This document shows positions 44,616-54,062 of a DNA stretch of 64,000 bases, piece after piece (position 1 is the first letter of the stretch; every line of letters begins with the position of its first letter). The stretch lies in assembly GCA_023387655.1 (NCBI GenBank), contig JAEWHR010000152.1:1-64000 (forward strand), written 5' to 3'. Source of the stretch: Bacillota bacterium (GTDB taxonomy: Bacteria > Bacillota > Clostridia > Lachnospirales > Lachnospiraceae). The notes under the pieces were generated by a model. That model was not told the origin of the DNA, did no database searches, and saw only the letters and a program-made list of their open reading frames with translations. A program made the translations under genes and the position numbers.

Positions 44616-45518
44616 TTATTTCACACAACCGATCAATTCACTAATGTCGCTTACTTGATTTTTTCTCATGTAGTCTTCGATACCTTCGATAACTTCAACT
44701 GTAGCATAAGGATTTACAAAATTAGCAGTACCAACTGCTACAACCGTTGCTCCTGCCATAATAAATTCAAGGGCATCTTCTGCATTTTGAATTCCGCCCA
44801 TACCTATAATAGGAAGCTTAACCGCGTTTGCAACCTGATATACCATACGTACCGCAATTGGCTTAACCGCAGGTCCTGACATACCACCTGTCTTATTTGC
44901 AATTGCAAATGCTCTGCGATTAATATCAATCTTCATTCCAGTTAGAGTGTTGATTAAAGAAAGTGCATCAGCACCTCCAGCTTCTGCTGCCTTAGCCATC
45001 TCTGTAATGTCAGTAACATTTGGACTAAGCTTTACAATAACCGGTTGCTTCGCATGTCTTTTAATCTCGTCCATTATCATAGCAATCATCTTAGGATCTT
45101 GCCCGAAAGCGATACATCCTTCTTTTACATTAGGACATGAAATATTAATCTCTAATAAGTCGACTGCCTCATCGGACAGACGTTCTACCACTTCCACATA
45201 TTCTTTAATGGATTTCCCACAGACATTCACAATAACATTCGTATCAAATTTCTTTAGAAACTCCAAATCGCGTTCTACAAACATGTCAACACCAGGATTT
45301 TGCAACCCTATTGCATTCAACATACCACTATAAGTTTCTGCAATTCTAGGAACAGGATTTCCTGGCCAAGGAACACTAGAAACTCCTTTTGTAGTTACCG
45401 CTCCAAGACGATTTAGATCAACGAATTCGCTATATTCCATCCCGGAACCAAAAGTTCCGGATGCCGTTGTAACTGGGTTTTTAAACGTAACTCCTGCAAT
45501 TGTAACTTTTGTATTCAT
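44616..45518 (-). CDS. pyrD: Dihydroorotate dehydrogenase B, catalytic subunit
   Basis: 300 residues, class 1B dihydroorotate dehydrogenase. FMN-binding and catalytic blocks: TTASGTFGSG, INISCPNVKEGC with the catalytic Cys, VIVKLSPNV, SLINTLTGM and IGMGGIQNAEDA. It works with the PyrK subunit encoded upstream to oxidise dihydroorotate with NAD. ATG at 45518 follows GAGGT by 5 bases; the ATG four codons earlier overlaps the site. Confidence 0.95.
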   Translation of the reverse strand: MNTKVTIAGVTFKNPVTTASGTFGSGMEYSEFVDLNRLGAVTTKGVSSVPWPGNPVPRIAETYSGMLNAIGLQNPGVDMFVERDLEFLKKFDTNVIVNVCGKSIKEYVEVVERLSDEAVDLLEINISCPNVKEGCIAFGQDPKMIAMIMDEIKRHAKQPVIVKLSPNVTDITEMAKAAEAGGADALSLINTLTGMKIDINRRAFAIANKTGGMSGPAVKPIAVRMVYQVANAVKLPIIGMGGIQNAEDALEFIMAGATVVAVGTANFVNPYATVEVIEGIEDYMRKNQVSDISELIGCVK

Positions 45519-45600
45519 ACTTAACCTCATTTCTGAAACTTTCTTAGTGAAAGATATCCTTCACTCTTCCTACCTTCTTGTGCGTGATGTTTTCTCTACT

Positions 45601-46371
45601 TTATAATTCGATTTCATCTGCATAGAAAACAGGACCGTCTTTGCAGACTCTTTTATTATTGACATTGGTATGATGATCCTTTTCTTTCGATTTGCACACA
45701 CAAGCAAGACAAGCACCAATTCCACATGCCATACGTTCTTCCATGGATATTTGAGCTGTCATATTATGTTCACTAGCAAAGTTTTTAACCCCTCGAAGCA
45801 TCGGAGTTGGACCACATGCAAAAATCATACCTTCCGTAATTCCATGCTCACGCATAGCGTCGATAACATTTCCTTTTGTACCAACACTACCATCTTCCGT
45901 AGCAATGATTACTTCTCCATATAACTTAAACTCATCCACTAAAAATGTTTCAGAACGATATCCAAGCACTATTTGTTTTTTCCCAGGGAGATTTTTTGCG
46001 AGTTCTAACATTGGAGGAATTCCAATGCCACCACCAATTAAGATAGAATTAGATGTATTTTCAAGGAAAAACCCATTACCTAGCGGCCCCATGATTTCAA
46101 TTTCGTCCAATTTTTTCGCGTCTGCTAATTCAACTGTCCCTGCGCCAGCAATACGAAAAACGATTCGCAACATGGTTTTCTCTTCATTGATTTCACAGAT
46201 ACTAATAGGACGTGGAAGTAAACGACTTCCCTCCTTACAGTAAATCGAAAGAAATTGACCAGGTTTCGCAACCTTTGCGATGGATTCTTCCTTTAACCAT
46301 ATACTATAGATACCATCACAGAGTTTTTCATTCTCCATAATGACAGCTTTTGTTTTTTTTATTTCCGCCAT
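45601..46371 (-). CDS. pyrK: Dihydroorotate dehydrogenase B, electron-transfer subunit
   Basis: 256 residues. Ferredoxin-reductase-like FAD and NAD domains (RPISICEI; GGGIGIPPMLELAK) and a C-terminal 2Fe-2S site with four Cys (MACGIGACLACVCKSK and RVCKDGPVF). It passes electrons from PyrD to NAD. The ATG at 46371 has only a weak ribosome binding site (TTGGTG region), so expression may depend on leader context. First gene of pyrK-pyrD-pyrE; other pyrimidine genes are absent here. Confidence 0.94.
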   Translation of the reverse strand: MAEIKKTKAVIMENEKLCDGIYSIWLKEESIAKVAKPGQFLSIYCKEGSRLLPRPISICEINEEKTMLRIVFRIAGAGTVELADAKKLDEIEIMGPLGNGFFLENTSNSILIGGGIGIPPMLELAKNLPGKKQIVLGYRSETFLVDEFKLYGEVIIATEDGSVGTKGNVIDAMREHGITEGMIFACGPTPMLRGVKNFASEHNMTAQISMEERMACGIGACLACVCKSKEKDHHTNVNNKRVCKDGPVFYADEIEL

Positions 46372-46424
46372 GTATCACACCAAGCCTTTCCAAATGATAT
46401 CCTTAACATTGTATACGATAAGTT

Positions 46425-47018
46425 TTAAAAACGCAACCTTTGATTTCTTAGATACCACTGGTAAATTTCTTCCTTTGCAAGATCAAAATAAGCAAATACT
46501 TTTTCAGCATCCTCAACATTGTTATAAACTTTCCAATATCCAGTAACTAAAGAATTTTTACCGCTTTCTTTTATAAAATCTAAAATATCATCCATTGGAT
46601 AACCTAGAAATACTCCTAATTCATGGGGGAATGTTTTCTCCTCATAAAAATATTCATTTAGCCGCATTGACAACTTATTAAGCTTATCCATGAGATTACC
46701 ATTGGGATAGTGGTATCCTTTTAATAAAATCTTAGCTCTTTTCTCATTTACCGCCTCCAAAAGCATGTCCTCTTGATAGATAAGATAAACAGTAAAGTCC
46801 TCCGTTTTGACTAATGGATAAATTAATAGCTCATTACTAAGAATTAAATGAAGAAAGCAACTAAACACCTCTAACTGCGCATTTGTTTTATGCATAACTG
46901 ATAAACTGCAGGCTGCCCTGCAGTGCAATATTACTGGTGCACACGGCAGTAGCAGCCCAAGAAACATTTGATTTAATTTTTTATAGTTTTCAGAACCATA
47001 TCTTGCTAGTACTTTCAT
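46425..47018 (-). CDS. DUF3793 family protein
   Basis: 197 residues. Matches the clostridial DUF3793 pattern: N-terminal LLPCAPVILHCRAACSL, and HELGVFLGYPMDDILDFI followed by GYWKVYNNVEDAEKVFAYF near the C-terminus. No function is known. The C-terminal WKVY block and conserved Cys residues recall heme or small-ligand proteins but prove nothing. ATG at 47018 (or GTG at 47021) is within 6-9 bases of AAAGGA. It precedes pyrK by 53 bases and may share its transcript. Confidence 0.75.
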   Translation of the reverse strand: MKVLARYGSENYKKLNQMFLGLLLPCAPVILHCRAACSLSVMHKTNAQLEVFSCFLHLILSNELLIYPLVKTEDFTVYLIYQEDMLLEAVNEKRAKILLKGYHYPNGNLMDKLNKLSMRLNEYFYEEKTFPHELGVFLGYPMDDILDFIKESGKNSLVTGYWKVYNNVEDAEKVFAYFDLAKEEIYQWYLRNQRLRF

Positions 47019-47200
47019 CACTGAACATCCTTTCCTTTCGCTGAAGTATTCCTATTATAGTAATCAACTATTTTATTTTCATTTCTATTTCATGCATTTT
47101 AATTAATTTTAGGTTACTTCAAATAAAGTTACTCATAGGTGAACTGTTTCGTAAAATAATTTTCTTAATATAGTATGCCATTCGTGAAAGACTTTTTTTA

Positions 47201-48496
47201 TTAATAATCCTTAATTACACCTTCGTTTGGCAGATCCTTTTCCTCCGAATTTTCATAAGGATCACTTTCTTTTAGCTCTTCTTTATTTAAACTGTTTTCA
47301 TATTGCTCAACAGAAGGATCTTTCATAGAAAAAATCCTATGATATTCTTTCGACTCTACCTCTTTATAGGTCTCTGAACGATTTCGATATAGAAATTTTG
47401 TAAGTGCATACGTATCTACCCAAATCTCATTGTTCCCTTCTTTCTGTGATTCATCAAAAATTAACTGTAATCCAAAATGAAGATGTGAGGTAGTAATATT
47501 ATTTGTATTTTCTTTTGTACTATAACCTGTTCTACCAAGATAACCAATTACATCACCAGCAGATACGATATTGCCTACTTTTAATTCTTTGTTATAAGGA
47601 TAATTCTTTCTCAAATGAGCGTAATAATAATAGCGTTTTCCATCAAAGCTACGAATTCCAATGCGCCAACCACCATATTGATTCCAACCTAATGCTTCTA
47701 TGTAACCAGATTCTACTGCAATAATAGGAGATCCTACTTGCCCCATCATGTCATGCCCAAGATGTACTCGTTTGTAACCATAGCTCCTGGATGCTCCAAA
47801 ATCATCATAATCATAATAATAATAATTCTTTGCTATTGGAGAAAACCCCTTTAATCCATAACGTTTTTCCCATACTTTTGTTGGTGCAGTTGTTGGTGTT
47901 GGAGTTTCTATTGGTGTACTTGTTGGACTTTTATTACCTATATCTGTTTGCGTTAAGGTAGCTGTAGGTGTTTTACCACTACTTTTTTGACTTGTTTCAT
48001 ATACTTCAATCTCATATTCGCCAATAAGACCACCAAGAACCGCCTCATAAGCTTCATAGTAATAAGGATAATACTTCATGTCTTTTGTAAGACTCTCTAT
48101 AGTTTCTTTTCCTGTTAATAATTTACTAGCAAGCTGGTCCATATCTTTCGCTTTATATTTTTTAAAATCACCACCATATTTTGCACCCAAGAAAGATAAT
48201 ATTTCAACAAAATGAAGTTCAATCTCTTTGTTATGAGTATCAATATCATAATGGTATGCTTTATCAAGAGCCTCATATGTCACATTAAATTCCACCCACT
48301 TAATATACTTTTTATCAGTTGAGGAATTTACAGCTACTTCAATTGATTGATTTGTTGTTTTTTTGTCCCATAGAAAGATAAAACAAAGGATAAGTATCGT
48401 CAACACTTCGAAACAAATTATTATATTACCTCTTTTTCGTAACCACTGAAATCGAATGGGTCTTCTAATTTTAAATTTTCGATAAAACGCCTTCAT
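47201..48496 (-). CDS. Membrane-anchored M23 (LytM) metallopeptidase
   Basis: 431 residues from ATG 48496. One N-terminal membrane segment (about 27-45), a helical region, a Thr/Pro linker (about 175-205), then an M23 domain with HLGHDMMG, YYYAHLRK and SHLHFGLQL, the full zinc set, so the peptidoglycan endopeptidase should be active. A 75-residue acidic tail follows. The longer frame (to 48607) lacks a ribosome binding site; AGGAG is 13 bases before the chosen ATG, which is wide. Divergent from sigK, suggesting a sporulation role like SpoIIQ-type proteins (inference). Confidence 0.8.
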   Translation of the reverse strand: MKAFYRKFKIRRPIRFQWLRKRGNIIICFEVLTILILCFIFLWDKKTTNQSIEVAVNSSTDKKYIKWVEFNVTYEALDKAYHYDIDTHNKEIELHFVEILSFLGAKYGGDFKKYKAKDMDQLASKLLTGKETIESLTKDMKYYPYYYEAYEAVLGGLIGEYEIEVYETSQKSSGKTPTATLTQTDIGNKSPTSTPIETPTPTTAPTKVWEKRYGLKGFSPIAKNYYYYDYDDFGASRSYGYKRVHLGHDMMGQVGSPIIAVESGYIEALGWNQYGGWRIGIRSFDGKRYYYYAHLRKNYPYNKELKVGNIVSAGDVIGYLGRTGYSTKENTNNITTSHLHFGLQLIFDESQKEGNNEIWVDTYALTKFLYRNRSETYKEVESKEYHRIFSMKDPSVEQYENSLNKEELKESDPYENSEEKDLPNEGVIKDY

Positions 48497-48662
48497 GATT
48501 GTCTGACTTCTCCTATCGTATTGATAACATTTTATGTGACAGTGCTTGTCTTTATTCGGCGTTAAAAACTTTTTACTTTTCAATATTTTTTTATGTTGGA
48601 AAGGCACGCAAACTGTCCACTAGACATAAAGTAGTAATAAACCAAAGCGTTGAGGTGCCCGC

Positions 48663-49286
48663 TTGAAGTCGTTTCCGAAACCGCTAAGCGCCAAGGAAGA
48701 AAACGAGATGTTACTTCAATGTAAAGCTGGAAACAAGGTTGCTAGAGATACTTTAATTGAACGTAACCTTCGTTTAGTTGCGCACATTGTTAAGAAGTAT
48801 AACACGCCGGATCGAGAAACCGACGACTTAATTTCCATAGGCACGATTGGACTAATCAAGTCCATCGATACCTTTGATGCCAATAAGGGTATTCGACTTG
48901 CCACATATGCCTCTCGTTGTATAGACAACGAATTATTAATGATGCTCCGAAGTGGTAAAAAACAAGCACGTGAAGTATATCTTTATGAACCTATCGGCTC
49001 AGATAAAGAGGGAAATGAAATAAATCTTTTAGATGTGATTGAGAGCACAGATGAAGATATAGTAGATATCTTTGAAATTCAAGAAAACATCAAACGGCTT
49101 TATACATTTCTAAACAGTGCTTTGAATGAAAGAGAACGAGAAATCATTGTTATGAGGTATGGATTAAGTGGAGAGAAAGAAATCACACAAAGGGAGATTG
49201 CAGATAAATTAGGAATAAGTCGTAGTTATGTTAGTCGTATCGAAAAAAAGGCGTTAAAAAAGTTGAAAGATTTGTTCGAAGGCTAA
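48663..49286 (+). CDS. sigK: Sporulation sigma factor sigma-K
   Basis: 207 residues. Sigma-70 family with region 2 (DLISIGTIGLIKSIDTFD, RLATYASRCIDNELLMMLR) and region 4 (LNEREREIIVMRYGL, TQREIADKLGISRSYVSRIEKKAL). The pattern is that of sigma-K, late mother-cell sigma. The gene is continuous, with no skin-type interruption. Start is TTG at 48663, 5 bases after GAGGTG; the frame has no ATG until the middle of region 2. Confidence 0.88.
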   Translation: MKSFPKPLSAKEENEMLLQCKAGNKVARDTLIERNLRLVAHIVKKYNTPDRETDDLISIGTIGLIKSIDTFDANKGIRLATYASRCIDNELLMMLRSGKKQAREVYLYEPIGSDKEGNEINLLDVIESTDEDIVDIFEIQENIKRLYTFLNSALNEREREIIVMRYGLSGEKEITQREIADKLGISRSYVSRIEKKALKKLKDLFEG

Positions 49287-49360
49287 GAAATAATAGGAAT
49301 GTAGCTAACATACCCTCCTCCACAAAAAAGAGGGGAGAAAAATTTCAAAGTAATGAATCA

Positions 49361-49408
49361 AAAGAAAGGGAAGGTGAAAATCATACAATTTTCACCTTCC
49401 CTTTCTTT
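49361..49408. terminator. Long convergent terminator between sigK and the U32 gene
   Basis: Perfect 21-bp stem (49361-49381 with 49388-49408), 6-base loop, T-rich exit on both strands. It starts immediately after the stop of the U32 gene and follows sigK by 75 bases. Confidence 0.9.
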
Positions 49409-49409
49409 A

Positions 49410-50690
49410 TTATTCGTTACAGGAAGTACATCCACAATCCTTATTTTGATTATTAGATTTCTCTTGAACTCGAATCAAATCATATTGAGAGGTTTCTTTA
49501 TCAAAGGTAACAAATATCTTTTGCTGAGGATGAGGGCAACTCTCCATTTCATTTCCTTCCTCATCTGTGATTTTAAGAACCTTTGTAGGAATGTTATCAC
49601 CATTTGGCTTCATTATTTCTACCATATCACCTACACTAAACTTATTTCTCTGTTCCATTTCACTAGCACCTTCGGCATTACGTGAAGAAACAATTCCTAA
49701 ATAAGTATACTCTTTCACATAAACATTGTTGTCATAAATCTGAGTATTGGCATCTGGTTTTTGGAAGAAGAAACCTGTTGTAAACTGACGGTACGTACAC
49801 TTTCCAATCTCTGACTTATAGTACTCCATGTTTTCACGGTATTTATCTACTGACTCATAGAAATCGTCAATTGCTTTTCGATACGTTCTTGCTACAGTTG
49901 CAACATATAGTGCCGTCTTCATACGTCCTTCAATCTTTAAACTATCAATACCTGCTGATACAAGCTCTGGAATATACTCAATCATACAAAGATCTTTGGA
50001 ATTAAAGATATAAGTCCCACGATCATTTTCAAATACTGGCATATATTCCCCAGGTCTTGTCTCTTCTACTACATGGTATCTCCAACGACAAGGATGTGTA
50101 CAGGCTCCAAGATTTGCATCTCTACCAGTAAAGTAATTACTCAAAAGACAACGTCCAGAATAAGAGATACACATCGCTCCATGAACAAAGGTTTCTATCT
50201 CTAATTCCTCTGGTATATTAGCACGTAGTTGCGTAAGCTCTTCTAAGGATAGCTCACGGGCTGAAACCACACGAGCTGCACCTTGCTTATGCCAAAACTG
50301 ATACGTGCGATAATTGGTACTATTAGCTTGTGTACTTATATGAAGCTCAATTTCAGGAACAATCTCTTTTGCAATATCAAAAACACCCGGATCTGAGATA
50401 ATTAAAGCATCTGGTTGTATCTCTTTTAACTCACGGAAATACTGCTCAACACCTTTTAAATCACGGTTATGGGCTGTAATATTTGCTGTAACATAAACTT
50501 TTTTACCATACTCATGTGCAAACTCAATTCCTTTTTTCATATCTTCTAAAGAAAAGTTTTTTGCTTTTGCACGTAATCCGTACATCTCGCCACCAATGTA
50601 GACAGCGTCTGCACCATATATGATTGCTGTTTTTAAAACCTCTAAGTTGCTTGCTGGAATTAACAATTCCGGTTTTTCTCTACGAAACAT
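49410..50690 (-). CDS. U32 peptidase-family tRNA hydroxylation protein (TrhP-like)
   Basis: 426 residues. U32 family: ELLIPASNLEVLKTAI, VYVTANITAH, ISDPGVF, HISTQANSTNY, and the four-Cys signature (GAMCISYSGRCLLS, GACTHPCRWRY) with SLKIEGRMK. Relatives YrrO/TrhP help convert tRNA U34 to 5-hydroxyuridine from prephenate. The adjacent upstream gene is the methyltransferase that acts next, which supports this reading. C-terminal tail CGCTSCNE. ATG at 50690 follows AGGAGG by 6 bases; a 9-bp stem-loop lies at 50735-50765. Confidence 0.82.
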   Translation of the reverse strand: MFRREKPELLIPASNLEVLKTAIIYGADAVYIGGEMYGLRAKAKNFSLEDMKKGIEFAHEYGKKVYVTANITAHNRDLKGVEQYFRELKEIQPDALIISDPGVFDIAKEIVPEIELHISTQANSTNYRTYQFWHKQGAARVVSARELSLEELTQLRANIPEELEIETFVHGAMCISYSGRCLLSNYFTGRDANLGACTHPCRWRYHVVEETRPGEYMPVFENDRGTYIFNSKDLCMIEYIPELVSAGIDSLKIEGRMKTALYVATVARTYRKAIDDFYESVDKYRENMEYYKSEIGKCTYRQFTTGFFFQKPDANTQIYDNNVYVKEYTYLGIVSSRNAEGASEMEQRNKFSVGDMVEIMKPNGDNIPTKVLKITDEEGNEMESCPHPQQKIFVTFDKETSQYDLIRVQEKSNNQNKDCGCTSCNE

Positions 50691-50734
50691 AGTTTCCTCC
50701 TATTTCTTCACACATGCCTTTTGGGTAGGCTAGA

Positions 50735-50765
50735 TATTTGCGCGAGAACGACGCAGGCACAAATA
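50735..50765 (-). other. Stem-loop between trmR and the U32 gene
   Basis: 9-bp stem with one U-G pair (50735-50743 with 50757-50765), 13-base loop. A second small stem (GCCT/AGGC) lies nearer the ribosome binding site. Confidence 0.4.
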
Positions 50766-50768
50766 ACA

Positions 50769-51488
50769 CTACCGTATTCTAGTACTAACTGCCATTCCAT
50801 CCCCGACTGGCAGAATCATTGTTGTTAAATCATCCCTATGAGTCAATTCATATAAGTACTCCCTCATTCTTGTATGAATCGTTCTATCCCTTCTTGTGAT
50901 GCTATACTTTGATTTTGCAATACTGCCCTCTTGAAGTACATTATCAGTAATAAACACTCCATTAACTGGAAGTAATCTCATAATCTCAGGAAGAAAGTTC
51001 ATGTATTGTCCTTTTGCAGCATCCATAAAGATAAAATCATAACTGTCTGTAAGCTCACTTATTGTTTGCTTTTTACCAGAAGGATTAAAAAGTGATACTT
51101 CTTCTGAAGTTCCTGTTTTATTGATTACCTTCAGTGCATCAATTGCATCTCCCATAACAAGCGTAATGTCCGAAGATCTTCTTGCTTTCGCTAAATTCTT
51201 TTTTGCTTCAGCAATTCTTAATGGTACCTTTTCTATGGTCGTAATATGACAATCTTCTGGCATGAATTCACTGAGCAGAGAACAGGAAAATCCAACCGCA
51301 GTCCCGACTTCAAGTATTTGCTTAGGCTGTTTCATCGCAAGAAAAAACTTAAGTACCGCTTGCGCTTCTTTTCGAATAATCGGCACAGCATTTTCTAATG
51401 CTTCTTTTTCCAATGTTTTTAGATAATGTGGTAACTCTAATTCTAGAGAATTAATATACGCGGTAATATGTTCATCCACGATTTTCAT
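50769..51488 (-). CDS. trmR: tRNA 5-hydroxyuridine methyltransferase (TrmR-like)
   Basis: 239 residues. Class I SAM O-methyltransferase of the YrrM type: ILEVGTAVGFSCSLL SAM loop, ITTIEKVPLRIAEAKKNL, and DFIFMDAAKGQYMNFLPE with the metal-binding Asp. YrrM/TrmR methylates 5-hydroxyuridine 34 of tRNA to 5-methoxyuridine; the gene next downstream encodes the hydroxylation partner. ATG at 51488 follows GGAGG by 6 bases; the ATG six codons earlier overlaps that site. Confidence 0.82.
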   Translation of the reverse strand: MKIVDEHITAYINSLELELPHYLKTLEKEALENAVPIIRKEAQAVLKFFLAMKQPKQILEVGTAVGFSCSLLSEFMPEDCHITTIEKVPLRIAEAKKNLAKARRSSDITLVMGDAIDALKVINKTGTSEEVSLFNPSGKKQTISELTDSYDFIFMDAAKGQYMNFLPEIMRLLPVNGVFITDNVLQEGSIAKSKYSITRRDRTIHTRMREYLYELTHRDDLTTMILPVGDGMAVSTRIR

Positions 51489-51561
51489 GACTTTCCTCCA
51501 TCTCATGTAACTCTACAATGTAGTTTTGTACTATAAAATAAACTCTACAAAACAATAAGAA

Positions 51562-51613
51562 AGGACTCTCGTAGCCGCTTGAAAAGAAATTTCAACAACG
51601 GCTACGGAATCCC
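51562..51613 (-). terminator. Strong terminator after the mltG-like gene
   Basis: Long hairpin: 8-bp GC-rich stem (51570-51577 with 51599-51606), an inner TTGAAA/TTTCAA stem, and an outer 6-bp extension with one bulge, followed on the minus strand by TTTCTTATTGTTTTG. It separates the rnj-mltG transcript from trmR. Confidence 0.7.
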
Positions 51614-51669
51614 TAAAATTCAAGACATTAGATAGTAATACAATGATTCCTATCTTATTTCGATACTAC

Positions 51670-52122
51670 TTACGGTATATCGTTGCTATTTGGAGTAGTT
51701 TTCGTATCCTCTTTCTCTCCATCTTCTACATCTACTATTGAATTCTTATAATCTGTTATAACATCTAATATTTCGTCATAGTCCATAGAAGTGTTCAAAA
51801 TAAAGGTACCAGGATAGATGTTATACTCTTTAAACTTTGTCTTTAAGTAAAATGAATACTTATTAACAATGAGATTACCAGCTTCTAGTTTTCTAGCGAC
51901 ATCCATGGTAGATTCACCTTTTGCAATTTGAAATTCTATATCGATTCCTGGCTCTGCTTCCACAGATACAGAACCGAAAAGCTGATAAGAAAAATTATAT
52001 GTGATTTTTACAGCCTGAACTAAGACTAAAATAATCGCAATATAAAATAAGATATTTAAGAATACTCGAAGTACTGCACTTGTAATCTTTAATGCAACTT
52101 TGGTACTATCGGATTTCGCCAT
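51670..52122 (-). CDS. Short MltG/YceG-like membrane protein lacking the catalytic domain
   Basis: 150 residues. One membrane segment (about 18-40), then a LysM-like part resembling the start of the YceG/MltG fold (IAKGESTMDVARKLEAGNLI, FKEYNIYPGTFIL). MltG transglycosylases are about twice this length; the catalytic half is absent, and no frameshifted remainder is seen downstream. Its position, where mltG (yrrL) sits in related genomes, suggests a reduced descendant. It may still bind or regulate in the envelope, but should have no lytic activity. Confidence 0.65.
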   Translation of the reverse strand: MAKSDSTKVALKITSAVLRVFLNILFYIAIILVLVQAVKITYNFSYQLFGSVSVEAEPGIDIEFQIAKGESTMDVARKLEAGNLIVNKYSFYLKTKFKEYNIYPGTFILNTSMDYDEILDVITDYKNSIVDVEDGEKEDTKTTPNSNDIP

Positions 52123-52147
52123 CTTAAGCCTCCAAGCCTCTCTATCG

Positions 52148-54001
52148 CTATACCTCCATGATGATTGGAAGAATCATCGGATTTCTCTTCATCTTCTTCC
52201 ATAAGTAATCGCTAAGAGAATCTTTTATTTCATTTTTTATCTTGCCCCAATCAGTCATATTCTTGTTTAGACATTTATCAAGAGCATCGCATACTACAGT
52301 TCTTGCTTCTTCCATCAGATTCTCTGACTCTCTGACGTATACAAAACCTCTTGAAACAATATCTGGTCCAGATAACACTTGATTGCTAAATTTCTCAAGA
52401 GTTACAACGACAATAATAAGACCATTTTCAGATAAGTGTTGTCTATCACGAAGAACGATATTACCAACATCACCAACTCCTAGACCATCTACTAAGATAC
52501 CTTGTGATGGAATATGGTCTACAATCTTCGCTCTATCTTCAGATAAAGATAATACGTCACCAGATGATAAGATAACAATATTCTCTTTCTTTACGCCCAT
52601 GTCTTGTGCTAATTCAGCATGACATTTTAAATGACGGAATTCACCATGCACTGGTATCGCAAATTTAGGTTTTGTTAAAGCATAAATAAGTTTTATCTCT
52701 TCCTGACAAGCATGACCAGATACGTGTGTATCTTGGAAGATTACCTTAGCACCCTTCATAGAGAGTTCATTGATAATCTTTGAAACATTCTTTTCATTGC
52801 CTGGTATTGGAGTAGAACTAAATATAACAGTATCCCCAGGAGTAATCGAAATCTTACGATGTATGGAGGCAGCCATACGAGATAATGCGGCCATAGCCTC
52901 ACCCTGGCTACCAGTTGTTATTAATACCAACTGATCATCAGTGTAATTCTTCATCTGTTCAATGTCAATCAAAACATTATCTGGAACCGTAATATAACCA
53001 AGTTCTGTAGCTGTAGAGATGATATTTACCATACTTCTACCCTCAATTACAACTTTACGGTTATATTTCACAGCAGAATTTATAATCTGTTGAACACGAT
53101 CAACATTAGAAGCAAATGTTGCAACTATAATACGGTGTTTCGAATTCTCTGCAAATATATTATCAAAGGTTTTTCCAACGGTGCGTTCTGACATCGTATA
53201 TCCAGGACGCATAACATTGGTACTGTCGCACATGAGTGCAAGCACACCTTTCTTTCCAAGTTCACCGAATTTTTGTAAATCTATGGTTTCTCCAAAAACC
53301 GGAGTATAATCCACTTTAAAGTCACCGGTATGAACTATAATACCTGCCGGTGAATAGATTGCTAGCGCAGCAGCATCTGCAATACTATGATTGGTACGAA
53401 TAAATTCAATACGGAAACATCCTAAATTAATGGATTGTCCATACTTGATAACTTTACGTTTTGTAGATTTTAATAAATTGTGTTCTTTTAATTTGTTCTC
53501 AATAATTCCTAAAGTAAGTTTCGTTGCATAGATTGGAACATTAATATCTTTGATTACATATGGCAAAGAGCCTATGTGATCCTCATGACCATGGGTGATA
53601 ACAAATCCTTTCACCTTCGCAATATTATCTTTAAGATAAGTTATATCAGGTATAACAAGGTCAATTCCAAGCATCTCATCTTCTGGGAACGCTAATCCAC
53701 AATCAACGACTATAATACTATCCTGATACTCAAACGCAGTTATATTCATACCGATTTGCTCTAAACCACCAAGTGGTATAATCTTAACCGCAGGTTTCGC
53801 ATCTAGTTCTGGCGTTTCAACCGGAACTGTAAGTTCAACCTTATTATTATTCACAGCACGTTCTACCTTAAAAGGTCTTGGCTTTCTTCTCATGCGATTG
53901 TTTCGGTCCATATTAGTGTTTTTACGACTCACTCCTCCGGAATCCGTCTGGCTGTTTTTGTTTTCAATGTTGCTTTCTTTACTATTTTCTTTTCCTTTCA
54001 A
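52148..54001 (-). CDS. rnj: Ribonuclease J
   Basis: 617 residues. Beta-lactamase/beta-CASP RNase: GGLEQIGMNITAF, the HGHEDHIGSLPY metal motif, VHTGDFKVD, and beta-CASP blocks GSQGEAMAALSRMA and PVHGEFRHL. RNase J has 5' exonuclease and endonuclease activity in mRNA decay and rRNA maturation. About 70 residues of low-complexity basic N-terminal extension precede the domain, longer than in Bacillus. Start is TTG at 54001, 7 bases after GGAGG. Followed by the mltG-like gene, as in related genomes. Confidence 0.94.
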   Translation of the reverse strand: MKGKENSKESNIENKNSQTDSGGVSRKNTNMDRNNRMRRKPRPFKVERAVNNNKVELTVPVETPELDAKPAVKIIPLGGLEQIGMNITAFEYQDSIIVVDCGLAFPEDEMLGIDLVIPDITYLKDNIAKVKGFVITHGHEDHIGSLPYVIKDINVPIYATKLTLGIIENKLKEHNLLKSTKRKVIKYGQSINLGCFRIEFIRTNHSIADAAALAIYSPAGIIVHTGDFKVDYTPVFGETIDLQKFGELGKKGVLALMCDSTNVMRPGYTMSERTVGKTFDNIFAENSKHRIIVATFASNVDRVQQIINSAVKYNRKVVIEGRSMVNIISTATELGYITVPDNVLIDIEQMKNYTDDQLVLITTGSQGEAMAALSRMAASIHRKISITPGDTVIFSSTPIPGNEKNVSKIINELSMKGAKVIFQDTHVSGHACQEEIKLIYALTKPKFAIPVHGEFRHLKCHAELAQDMGVKKENIVILSSGDVLSLSEDRAKIVDHIPSQGILVDGLGVGDVGNIVLRDRQHLSENGLIIVVVTLEKFSNQVLSGPDIVSRGFVYVRESENLMEEARTVVCDALDKCLNKNMTDWGKIKNEIKDSLSDYLWKKMKRNPMILPIIMEV

Positions 54002-54062
54002 AATTGCACCTCCAAAATTTTATATGTAATTTCGTCGGGCAAACGTTTGGAAGTGGACATAC

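Noticed and set aside
48663..49286. Skin-type element in sigK
   Set aside because: The frame is intact from region 2 to region 4 with no recombinase gene nearby.
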